Positions 1-6,489 of a DNA stretch of 32,089 bases are shown one piece after another. A program made the translations under genes and the position numbers. This DNA comes from Candidatus Saccharimonadota bacterium. GTDB lineage: Bacteria; Patescibacteriota; Saccharimonadia; Saccharimonadales; Saccharimonadaceae. The notes under the pieces are model-generated. The model was given only the letters and a program-made list of their open reading frames with translations, made no database searches and was not told where the DNA came from. How positions within the stretch are numbered: the first letter of the stretch is position 1; every line of letters begins with the position of its first letter. The stretch covers positions 1 through 32,089 of the forward strand of contig WQTP01000038.1 of assembly GCA_009786195.1 (NCBI GenBank), read 5' to 3'.

Positions 1-351
1 TTGACTGCGACGTTTAATCTTTGCATTATCCAAACCCGCAACCTGGCCGCACAGTTCCAAATATTCCAACGAGCGCATATAACCATAAAATTCTGGCACG
101 TCGGGCAAATAACCAACATGACGATTAGTTTTCGTGGCACCAAACGAAACTTTTTCGTCACAAACATGAATTTCACCATTGTCGGCCGGCATCAGCCCCA
201 AAACCATCTTCATCGTGGTAGTTTTGCCGGCACCATTCGCACCAATAAAGCCAAAGACACTGCCTTCTGGCACGTCAAACGAAACATCGTCGATCACTTT
301 GTTATTACCAAAACTTTTGGACAGATTTTTAATCGACAGAACGGCGGTCAT
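1..351 (-). CDS. ABC transporter ATP-binding protein, N-terminal part (runs off the left edge)
   Basis: This is the nucleotide-binding subunit of an ABC exporter. It would hydrolyse ATP on the cytoplasmic face of a partner permease that lies outside the window. The visible 117 residues start MTAVLSIKNLSKSFGNNKV and include Walker A (GANGAGKTTT, about residues 36-45) and the GATKTNRHVGYLPD Q-loop region. The signature and Walker B motifs are beyond the edge. The ATG at 351 has an AAAGGAG site just upstream and overlaps the end of the upstream gene by four bases (ATGA), so the two are translationally coupled. The sequence is closely similar to the ATPase at 23925-24647, and both share the PDVPEFY and CG..AGLD motifs. 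By domain order it resembles the YxlF half of the Bacillus yxlEFG set. The substrate is unknown. Confidence 0.93.
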   Translation of the reverse strand, partial: MTAVLSIKNLSKSFGNNKVIDDVSFDVPEGSVFGFIGANGAGKTTTMKMVLGLMPADNGEIHVCDEKVSFGATKTNRHVGYLPDVPEFYGYMRSLEYLELCGQVAGLDNAKIKRRSQ

Positions 352-548
352 TCGTCTCCTTTGCCAATTACAAAATAAAGCACCGGACCGATAACGCTGG
401 TACACAGGCAAACAATCACCCATAATACGCGATTGCCGACGCGATATTTATTGTGTCGAAAGACGTGGATTAACGCAGCCGCCAACAACCCGAATTGAAT
501 CACGATCAACGGAATCAGAAAAGGCCAATATTCGCTCAACGTCTCCAT
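348..548 (-). CDS. Small two-helix PLDc_N-type membrane protein (YxlE-like)
   Basis: The 66-residue protein has two predicted transmembrane helices (about residues 9-29 and 39-60) joined by a short basic loop, with the pattern RVLWVIVCL.....GPVLYFVIGK. This matches the phospholipase D nuclease N-terminal (PLDc_N) family, which is a membrane module and not an enzyme. In Bacillus, YxlE of this family is encoded directly before an ABC ATPase and permease (YxlF, YxlG) and acts with the SigY system. The same order is seen here, with a four-base overlap into the ATPase gene. The ATG at 548 is preceded by AAAAGGAGGG at good spacing. A role as an accessory or regulatory membrane subunit of the exporter is inferred from context. 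Confidence 0.8.
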   Translation of the reverse strand: METLSEYWPFLIPLIVIQFGLLAAALIHVFRHNKYRVGNRVLWVIVCLCTSVIGPVLYFVIGKGDE

Positions 549-589
549 ATCAATCCCTCCTTTTCGTTAAGTTGTTAATATTGTAACAT

Positions 590-1033
590 CTATTGCACCA
601 AAACGTCGTCTGGCCAATCAATGATTCCGCCGATGTCACGGACATTGGTGTATCCCATCTTGACTAACTCGGCGGCGGCGCGCGAACTTCGGGCACCGCT
701 GCGGCAATATACCATGATCAGCGTGTTTTTGTCGGGAGCTTCCATTTTGGCGCGCTCTTTGATTTCGCTATCGGGAACTGATACTGCATCCGGCAAATGT
801 CCTGCGGCAAATTCTTCCTCTGTTCTAACGTCCCACAAAAGGTAAGGTTTATCACTGTTCATTATGCTTTTTGCTTCATCAACAGTTATTTTCTGATACG
901 TCAATTTCTGAGGTGTTTTGTTTTCCGAAGCGCCGACGGATTCGTTTTTCTCGGTACCAGTTACGTTCATTGCTACAAAAACTCCACCTGTCCCCAGAAC
1001 AATTATTGCGAGGACGATAATAATTTTCTTCAT
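590..1033 (-). CDS. Membrane-anchored rhodanese-domain protein
   Basis: The 147-residue protein has an N-terminal transmembrane or uncleaved signal segment (about residues 3-22) followed by one rhodanese domain (about 45-147). The sulfur-carrying cysteine is Cys110 in the loop CRSGAR, preceded by the conserved WDVRTEEEF and AGHLPDAVSVP motifs. Single-domain rhodaneses move sulfane sulfur or sense redox state; here it would act outside the membrane. I chose the ATG at 1033 over an in-frame ATG 18 bases upstream because an AAAGGAGC site lies 6 bases before it. A sigma-70-like promoter lies 32 bases upstream of the start. The physiological acceptor is unknown; the DsbA-like protein at 26648-27364 is the other extracytoplasmic thiol protein in the window. 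Confidence 0.9.
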   Translation of the reverse strand: MKKIIIVLAIIVLGTGGVFVAMNVTGTEKNESVGASENKTPQKLTYQKITVDEAKSIMNSDKPYLLWDVRTEEEFAAGHLPDAVSVPDSEIKERAKMEAPDKNTLIMVYCRSGARSSRAAAELVKMGYTNVRDIGGIIDWPDDVLVQ

Positions 1034-1064
1034 CCGTAGCTCCTTTCTCAACTCTTTAATAAAT

Positions 1065-1093
1065 ATTGTATCACAGAGTTTCGACTATTGCAA
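1065..1093 (-). promoter_or_regulatory. Promoter of the rhodanese gene
   Basis: On the minus strand, the -35 TTGCAA (1088-1093), a 17-bp spacer and an extended -10 TGATACAAT (hexamer 1065-1070) fit a housekeeping promoter. The leader to the ATG at 1033 would be about 25 nt and contains the ribosome binding site. Confidence 0.65.
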
Positions 1094-1115
1094 AATTAAG
1101 AAAATATTGTATAAT
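1088..1115 (+). promoter_or_regulatory. Candidate divergent promoter upstream of ftsK (distal)
   Basis: TTGCAA (1088-1093), 16 bp and a consensus TATAAT (1110-1115) point rightwards. TTGCAA is its own reverse complement, so the same six bases serve as the -35 of the leftward rhodanese promoter. A transcript from here would include the palindrome at 1186-1211 before reaching ftsK. A further candidate in the same direction is TTGCTA (1128-1133), 17 bp, TAAAAT (1151-1156). Confidence 0.45.
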
Positions 1116-1185
1116 AAAAAAATAAACTTGCTAAAAACAAGCGTAAACATTAAAATATAACTACGTCGTATTTTACATTCGCTCG

Positions 1186-1211
1186 AAAGAAATAAACTAG
1201 TTTATTTCTTT
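1186..1211. promoter_or_regulatory. Perfect 26-bp palindrome upstream of ftsK
   Basis: The arm AAAGAAATAAA, the self-complementary centre CTAG, and the exact complement of the arm give 26 bases with no mismatch and no loop. It covers the expected -35 position of the proximal ftsK promoter (its -10 is at 1225-1230). This suits an operator for a dimeric repressor. If transcribed from the distal promoter it would instead fold into a hairpin. No T-run follows it, so it does not look like an intrinsic terminator. Confidence 0.55.
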
Positions 1212-1221
1212 GCTCACTTCG

Positions 1222-1230
1222 TGCTAAAAT
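1222..1230 (+). promoter_or_regulatory. Extended -10 of ftsK, predicted leaderless
   Basis: TGCTAAAAT ends 7 nt before the ATG at 1238. No Shine-Dalgarno sequence lies between, so transcription should start at or next to the start codon. There is no clear -35; the extended TGn element would compensate. Confidence 0.6.
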
Positions 1231-1237
1231 ATACACT

Positions 1238-3403
1238 ATGGCAAAGAAAAAACGCGGTCCTGGTCGACCGCCAAAGAATTCCAAATCGACGAAGCCTCAA
1301 CATAGTGTGCCACACGGTTTCTGGCGACAAGTTGGCGCTATCCTCTTGATTGTTATTGCACTGATTATGGGTCTGGGATTATTCAAAATCGGTGGTATTT
1401 TCCCAATCGGCTTGGCTGATGCAACGCGCTGGATCATTGGTTGGGCTACTTATATCGTGCCATTTGTTTTCCTTTGGCAAGCGATTCAAATTTTCCGTCG
1501 CGAAGACAACCGTTTACCCGGTATCATTTGGTTCGCCACGGTGTTGTTTTTAGTTTGTTGTGCTGGTTTGTTTCAACTAATGCTCAGTAATCCAACTAAT
1601 CAAGCTGAGGCCTTCGCTGGTAGCGGCGGTGGCGTGTTTGGTCTTGGTGTGGTTGAAATGCTGCTGCAAATTCTCAATGCGCCAATGAGCGCTGTTATTT
1701 TAATTGTATTAATAGCTATTTTGATCTTTTTTGTCATCAGTGTTTCACCGAAAAAAATTATCAGTGCTATCATTGATTTTTTCCGTCGCGAAGACGATGC
1801 TGAGGCCAACAATGCTAAAATTGCTAAGAAAATGGCCAGAGCTAACGAAGAATTAATCACTGGAGAACCTGTAAAACTGAAATTAAACAAGGGCGTCGAA
1901 ACTGTTGATCTGAACGAGAGACATGATGAAAGGTTACGTGACAAGACGGAACCAAGAGAAGAAAAAACCGCATTGACGCTGGCTTCTGATCCGGATTGGA
2001 AATTTCCTCATATAGATTTGTTGTCGAAAAAACAACGACCGGCCGATCCAGGTGATGTTGAACATAATGCTAAAATTATTCACGATACTTTGGCCGAATT
2101 TAATATTAACGTCGAAATGGAGGGTGCTAACATCGGGCCAAAAGTTACGCAGTATACGCTGCGGCCGCCATCTGGCGTTAAATTGTCGCGCATCACCGCG
2201 CTGGATTCGTCGCTGGCGCTCAACTTGGCAGCGTCAACTTTGCGCATCGAAGCACCAATTCCTGGTAAACGTTCGGTTGGTATCGAAGTGCCAAATGTCA
2301 AACCAGCCGACGTACGTCTACGCAATATTTTAGAGTCTGATACTTGGAAAGAGACGCGCGAACCATTGTCCTTTGCAATTGGTCTTGATATTAGTGGTGA
2401 ACCAATCATCGGTGAACTGAACAAAATGCCTCACTTGGTTATCGCTGGTCAGACTGGTTCTGGTAAATCGGTGATGATTAATTCGCTGATTTGTTCACTT
2501 CTTTATCGCAACACGCCGGCTGATATGAAATTGATTTTGGTCGATCCAAAACAAGTTGAAATGGCGCCATATAATGACATTCCTCATCTGTTAACACCGG
2601 TAATTACTGAACCGGACAAAACGATTTCGGCGCTTAAATGGGCGACTAGTGAGATGGATCGTCGTTACACGTTGCTCCATGACGAGCGAGTGCGCGACAT
2701 TAAATCGTACAATCAGAAACAAACTGGAGAAGCCATGCCGTACATCGTGATCGTGGTTGATGAGATGGCTGATCTGATGATGATGGCCAAGCGTGACGTT
2801 GAATCATTGGTGGTGCGATTAGCACAGAAAGCGCGCGCGGTTGGGATTCATTTAGTGCTGGCGACGCAGCGGCCGAGTGTTGATGTGATTACCGGCCTGA
2901 TCAAGGCGAACGTGCCAGCGCGGATTGCTTTCACGGTGGCGCAACAGGTTGATTCGCGGACGATCCTTGATCAGATTGGTGCAGAAAAATTACTGGGGAT
3001 GGGTGATATGCTACTGTTGACACCATCAATGTCCAAACCGAAGCGTATTCAGGGCGCTTTGGTTTCTGATGATGAAGTGATGAAGATTACTGATTATCTG
3101 CGCATGGAACGTCCACCGGAATATAACGAAGATATTATTTCTCAGCACGTTCAAATCACCGATCGTGGTAGTGTGGTGATGGATTTTGATGGAGCGGGTG
3201 ACGGCGAATATCGCGATGCGGTGCGAGTAGTGGTCGAGGCTAGAAAAGCATCAACATCGCTGTTGCAACGACGACTCCGCATTGGTTACAGCAAAGCCGC
3301 TCGTATCATGGAAGAAATGGAAGAAAAGGGTATTATCGGTCCCCAGGATGGCAGCCGTCCGCGCGAAGTGCTAATTGGCTCGCTCGATGAATTGGGGGAG
3401 TGA
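1238..3403 (+). CDS. ftsK: DNA translocase FtsK/SpoIIIE
   Basis: The 721-residue protein is the septum-associated ATP-driven pump that moves chromosome termini during division. A basic N-terminus (KKKRGPGRPPKNSK) leads into four to five membrane helices between about residues 28 and 170. A short charged linker follows, then the RecA-like motor: alpha region with LPKPGVNGAN-like ....EGANIGPKVTQY, Walker A GQTGSGKS at residues 404-411, Walker B IVVVDEMADL, and the conserved LATQRPSVDVITGLIKANVP. The C-terminal winged-helix gamma domain (RRLRIGYSKAARIMEEME) reads orienting DNA sites. The length is typical of compact SpoIIIE-type members without the long proline/glutamine linker of E. coli FtsK. 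The stop codon overlaps the HAD gene start by one base. Confidence 0.97.
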   Translation: MAKKKRGPGRPPKNSKSTKPQHSVPHGFWRQVGAILLIVIALIMGLGLFKIGGIFPIGLADATRWIIGWATYIVPFVFLWQAIQIFRREDNRLPGIIWFATVLFLVCCAGLFQLMLSNPTNQAEAFAGSGGGVFGLGVVEMLLQILNAPMSAVILIVLIAILIFFVISVSPKKIISAIIDFFRREDDAEANNAKIAKKMARANEELITGEPVKLKLNKGVETVDLNERHDERLRDKTEPREEKTALTLASDPDWKFPHIDLLSKKQRPADPGDVEHNAKIIHDTLAEFNINVEMEGANIGPKVTQYTLRPPSGVKLSRITALDSSLALNLAASTLRIEAPIPGKRSVGIEVPNVKPADVRLRNILESDTWKETREPLSFAIGLDISGEPIIGELNKMPHLVIAGQTGSGKSVMINSLICSLLYRNTPADMKLILVDPKQVEMAPYNDIPHLLTPVITEPDKTISALKWATSEMDRRYTLLHDERVRDIKSYNQKQTGEAMPYIVIVVDEMADLMMMAKRDVESLVVRLAQKARAVGIHLVLATQRPSVDVITGLIKANVPARIAFTVAQQVDSRTILDQIGAEKLLGMGDMLLLTPSMSKPKRIQGALVSDDEVMKITDYLRMERPPEYNEDIISQHVQITDRGSVVMDFDGAGDGEYRDAVRVVVEARKASTSLLQRRLRIGYSKAARIMEEMEEKGIIGPQDGSRPREVLIGSLDELGE

Positions 3404-3981
3404 TGGTTCGCGCCATCATCTTTGATTATTACAATGTTCTAAAGTTCGATAGTTTTCCAGCATTTGCGACCGCGCGAGGATTGGATTATAGCAGCGCGGA
3501 CTTTATGGCAATTTGTAATAAAATAGACACTGGCCAGATTGATCGTGCGGAATTTTTGCGCCAAGTCGCCGAATTGTGGTGTGTGAATCTTGTTGATCTG
3601 TATGATATCGAAGATCAAGTTGCACCAAATCGCGAGTTGTTGGACTATATTGAAAGTGCTCTGTTGGGCAAGTATAAGTTAGCAATTCTATCAAATATAG
3701 CACCGAGTGATTCACTGAGTTTCGCGTTAACGGACGATGAATTAAAGATGTTTGACGCATTTGGTTTATCGTGTCAAACGGGATTTGTCAAACCGCAGCG
3801 CGAAGCTTATTTGGATATTGTGAAAAAATTAAATGTTGCGCCGGCGGAGTGTGTTTTTATCGATGATCGTGTTAAGCATGGGGTTGTGGCTGAAAAGATC
3901 GGGATGAAGTTTGTGCATTATCAAAATTTTGCACAGTTTCGCACGAACTTGGAAAAGATTTTGGAGTGTAAGAGTGCCTGA
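3403..3981 (+). CDS. HAD-superfamily hydrolase (subfamily IA-like)
   Basis: The 192-residue protein has the four HAD motifs. Motif I is FDYYNVL with the nucleophile at Asp8, motif II is the Ser in LSNIAPSD, motif III is the Lys in FVKPQREAY, and motif IV is FIDDR. The second Asp of the usual DxD is replaced by Tyr, as in the haloacid-dehalogenase and epoxide-hydrolase-N-terminal phosphatase branches. It may therefore be a phosphatase on a small metabolite or a dehalogenase-like enzyme; the substrate cannot be told. The ATG at 3403 overlaps the ftsK stop (TGATG), and the 3' end overlaps mutM by 8 bases. An alternative GTG three bases upstream is less likely. The ftsK-HAD-mutM run looks like one transcript. 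Confidence 0.85.
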   Translation: MVRAIIFDYYNVLKFDSFPAFATARGLDYSSADFMAICNKIDTGQIDRAEFLRQVAELWCVNLVDLYDIEDQVAPNRELLDYIESALLGKYKLAILSNIAPSDSLSFALTDDELKMFDAFGLSCQTGFVKPQREAYLDIVKKLNVAPAECVFIDDRVKHGVVAEKIGMKFVHYQNFAQFRTNLEKILECKSA

Positions 3982-4843
3982 ACTGCCCGAAGTGGAAACT
4001 GTTCGGCGGGGTTTGAACAAATTAATTATTGGTCGAAAAATTCTTGATGTTGAAATTCTGAATGAAAAATCTTTCTCTTTTGCAGGGTCGTTCCTTGCAA
4101 AGAATGTGATTGGGGCGAAAATTACTATCGTTCGACGGCGCGGGAAAGTGTTGATTATTGATCTCGATAACAATTTTTCACTAGTGATTCATCTAAAAAT
4201 GACTGGTCAGATGGTAGTTCGCGGCGATAAAGAATGGGGCGCGGGACATCCGACTAACTCGCTAATTGGTCGATTACCAGATAAATCGACGAGGGTTATT
4301 TTTTCGCTCCGCGGTGACGCTAAATTATTCTTTAATGATCAAAGGAAGTTTGGTTGGATAAAATTATTACCAACAAACGAAGTAGATAAAATCAAATTCC
4401 TGGTCGAAATGGGTCCAGAACCGTGGGAGGAAAAAATCGACGAAAAGTTTACGAAGAACGTTCGTCGTCACGGAAATTCGATGATTAAATCGATTATTTT
4501 GAATCAATCAGTTATCGCTGGTATCGGTAATATTTACGCTGACGAATCGCTATGGATGGCAAAAATCCATCCCAAAACACGCGTGAAAAATTTGCCGGAT
4601 AAGAAATTAAAGGAAATTTGTCACGCGGCTGGTGAGATTATGCAAAAATCAATCGATTCTGGTGGTTCAACCATGCAAACTTACGTTCGCGCTGATGGTA
4701 CGAGGGGTGATTATCTCGAAAAGTTTGCGAACGTCTTTAACCGTCAAGGACAACCATGTCCGCGTTGTAAAACTCTGATTATTAAAATCAAAGTTGCTGG
4801 TCGCGGTACGCACATTTGTCCAAAATGTCAGAAACTATCCTGA
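3974..4843 (+). CDS. mutM: Formamidopyrimidine-DNA glycosylase
   Basis: This is a base-excision-repair enzyme that removes 8-oxoguanine and formamidopyrimidines and cuts the abasic site by beta/delta elimination. The GTG at 3974 gives the required mature N-terminus PELPEVETVRRGL; Pro2 is the Schiff-base nucleophile and Glu3 the general acid, so this start is the only functional one although the frame is open upstream. Also seen are RRRGKVLIIDL (the catalytic beta-hairpin lysine), the helix-two-turn-helix region NQSVIAGIGNIYADE, and a C-terminal zinc finger with four cysteines (CPRC ... CPKC). The length of 289 residues is normal. It overlaps the HAD gene by 8 bases, and its stop is 7 bases from the end of a convergent gene. 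Confidence 0.97.
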   Translation: MPELPEVETVRRGLNKLIIGRKILDVEILNEKSFSFAGSFLAKNVIGAKITIVRRRGKVLIIDLDNNFSLVIHLKMTGQMVVRGDKEWGAGHPTNSLIGRLPDKSTRVIFSLRGDAKLFFNDQRKFGWIKLLPTNEVDKIKFLVEMGPEPWEEKIDEKFTKNVRRHGNSMIKSIILNQSVIAGIGNIYADESLWMAKIHPKTRVKNLPDKKLKEICHAAGEIMQKSIDSGGSTMQTYVRADGTRGDYLEKFANVFNRQGQPCPRCKTLIIKIKVAGRGTHICPKCQKLS

Positions 4844-4850
4844 AAAAAAG

Positions 4851-5336
4851 TTATTCCGTCAAAGCCGATAAATCGGTAAACTCAATACCAGTCGGAACTT
4901 TGAGGTCAGCACCGTCCGGTTTACTACAGGTGAAAACGACTTCTTCGTCTTCCTTAGTTATTTCCGCATCTTTGATACCACTAGTAAAACCATTGAGGAG
5001 TGATGAATCATAAGTCATCTTATATGCACTATTTTCTCCCCAGTAATACAGAGCATCGCCATCGATAAACAACATGTTTACACCCTTCATCGTCATGCGA
5101 ACACTAGTCCAATTCTTATTAGCCTGAATTGTTACTTCACCTTGATCTGGATCAGTAACTGTACAATTGATAGCATCTTTATTAACCATAGCCGTCCTGA
5201 GATCTTCAAGATTTTTCGGCACTGACGTGTCCTTGACCAAAAAGATAATCAAACAAACTACCGCAGCGATAACCACCACAGCTGCGGCAATGATACCAAT
5301 AATCAACCCTTTCTTACTCTTTACTTTCTCACCCAT
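4851..5336 (-). CDS. Single-pass membrane protein of unknown function
   Basis: I do not recognise the family. The 161-residue protein has a short basic cytoplasmic N-terminus (MGEKVKSKKG), one strong transmembrane helix (about 11-34) and a roughly 125-residue extracytoplasmic domain. That domain is rich in beta-type alternation and has three cysteines, one of them within the helix. The domain style (TVRMTMKG-, LYYWGENSAYKM-like segments) recalls small exported lipoprotein-like sensors but has no lipobox. The ATG at 5336 is preceded by GAGGAGGG at 6-7 nt, and a plausible promoter lies 37-65 bases upstream. It is monocistronic and convergent with mutM. Confidence 0.8.
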   Translation of the reverse strand: MGEKVKSKKGLIIGIIAAAVVVIAAVVCLIIFLVKDTSVPKNLEDLRTAMVNKDAINCTVTDPDQGEVTIQANKNWTSVRMTMKGVNMLFIDGDALYYWGENSAYKMTYDSSLLNGFTSGIKDAEITKEDEEVVFTCSKPDGADLKVPTGIEFTDLSALTE

Positions 5337-5372
5337 TCGTCCCTCCTCTCTAGAGATTTACGTTGTGCTTAC

Positions 5373-5401
5373 ATATTATCATGTGGCAAGGGGACAGTAA
5401 A
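5373..5401 (-). promoter_or_regulatory. Candidate promoter of the 4851-5336 gene
   Basis: On the minus strand: -35 TTTACT (5396-5401), 17-bp spacer, extended -10 TGATAATAT (hexamer 5373-5378). It fits a sigma-70-type promoter with a leader of about 30 nt that carries the ribosome binding site. Confidence 0.45.
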
Positions 5402-5442
5402 CCCCGAATCAGTGTACACTTCTGTTCAAGATGTCCAAAACT

Positions 5443-5451
5443 TGCTAAAGT
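5443..5451 (+). promoter_or_regulatory. Extended -10 of holA, predicted leaderless
   Basis: TGCTAAAGT ends 6 nt before the GTG at 5458, and there is no ribosome binding site in between. This is the same arrangement as before ftsK, truB and rpsO. Confidence 0.6.
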
Positions 5452-5457
5452 AGATGC

Positions 5458-6408
5458 GTGATTTATTTCTATCATGGTGAGAACAGATTTATGTTACAGC
5501 GTCGAGTGGATGCGGTAGCGGCAAAGTTTAGCGAACAACATAGTATCGAAGCGATAACCCGGTTGGATGCGACTGAAATTGAACCGCAGAATCTATTAGC
5601 GGAAATCGTTAATATCAACATGTTTGCTCCGCAAAGGTTAGTGATCATTAAAGATGCTAGCGCTACTAAAGCGATCTGGCAAATACTAGGTGATAATCTA
5701 GCACGTATACCGGATGGAACTGAACTAATAATTACTGCGATCAAACCAGACAAACGCACTAAAACGTACAAAGATTTGCTAAAATCTGCTAAAACACGCG
5801 AATTTTTAAATCTAAAACCCGGAGAAATGAAAAGTTGGTTAACTAATGAACTACGAACGATGAACTTAGAGGTTAATACTAAAACGATCGATGAACTAAT
5901 AAATATCACTAGTGGCGATAGTGATCAACAGGCGCGGCTAGTGAGCGAAATCACTAAATTGCAAGTGCTGGGTCGGCCGATCGATGCTGATTTGGTTCGT
6001 CAAATCGTTGAGCCGAATTTGGCAACTAATGCTTTTGAAGTTTTGCACTTGGCGATCACTAGTGATCAACGTGCAGTTGCTAATGAGTTAAAACATCTTC
6101 GCGACTCAGGTGAGGATGCTAACAAATTTTTTGGTCTATTGACGAGTCAGATTTTCACTTTAGCGGTGGCGATTTTTGCGGGTTCTCACGCTAACGTTGC
6201 TAAAAACTTAAAAATTCATCCATTTCAACTTACCAAAATGCGTGATTTAGCAGATAAATTGGGCGATGCGGTAACACAAAAAAAACGAATCAGGGAAATT
6301 TCCAAGATTTTCATGGAAACAGATGCTAAAATAAAACTATCGCGTCCTGATGAAACTTGGGTGTTAATTGAAACAGCTCTAGCAAAAATATCTGTGAAAA
6401 ACTATTGA
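5458..6408 (+). CDS. holA: DNA polymerase III subunit delta
   Basis: This is the clamp-loader subunit that opens the beta sliding clamp. The 316-residue length and the N-terminal pattern (IYFYHGENRFMLQRRVDAV) match the HolA family, as do MFAPQRLVIIKDAS, the LTNELRTMNLEV lid helix, TSGDSDQQARLVSEITKL and the C-terminal LRDSGEDANKFFGLLTSQIFTLA. As usual for delta, there is no Walker A ATP site. The GTG at 5458 is supported by its position 6 nt after a -10 element. It stands alone on the plus strand between a minus-strand membrane gene and the protease gene. In many genomes holA sits next to rpsT; here rpsT is one gene further away, on the opposite strand. Confidence 0.92.
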   Translation: MIYFYHGENRFMLQRRVDAVAAKFSEQHSIEAITRLDATEIEPQNLLAEIVNINMFAPQRLVIIKDASATKAIWQILGDNLARIPDGTELIITAIKPDKRTKTYKDLLKSAKTREFLNLKPGEMKSWLTNELRTMNLEVNTKTIDELINITSGDSDQQARLVSEITKLQVLGRPIDADLVRQIVEPNLATNAFEVLHLAITSDQRAVANELKHLRDSGEDANKFFGLLTSQIFTLAVAIFAGSHANVAKNLKIHPFQLTKMRDLADKLGDAVTQKKRIREISKIFMETDAKIKLSRPDETWVLIETALAKISVKNY

Positions 6409-6456
6409 CAAAGTCAAAAGCGTGTGATGTACTTATTCCGGTTAGAGTACTAAACT
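6405..6456 (+). promoter_or_regulatory. Poorly defined promoter region of the protease gene
   Basis: A consensus -35 TTGACA (6405-6410) overlaps the holA stop, but the matching -10 is unclear (TGTACT at 17 bp, or TACTTA at 19 bp). A second -10-like TAAACT lies at 6451-6456. The gene has a strong AGGAGG at 6478-6483 before its GTG, so a leadered transcript is expected. The exact promoter is uncertain. Confidence 0.3.
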
Positions 6457-6489
6457 TAATGCTCGATCTGGGCACAAGGAGGACTAAAG

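Noticed and set aside
1-378. Plus-strand frame at the left edge
   Set aside because: The minus strand encodes an unambiguous ABC ATPase with Walker A; the plus-strand product has no recognisable features.
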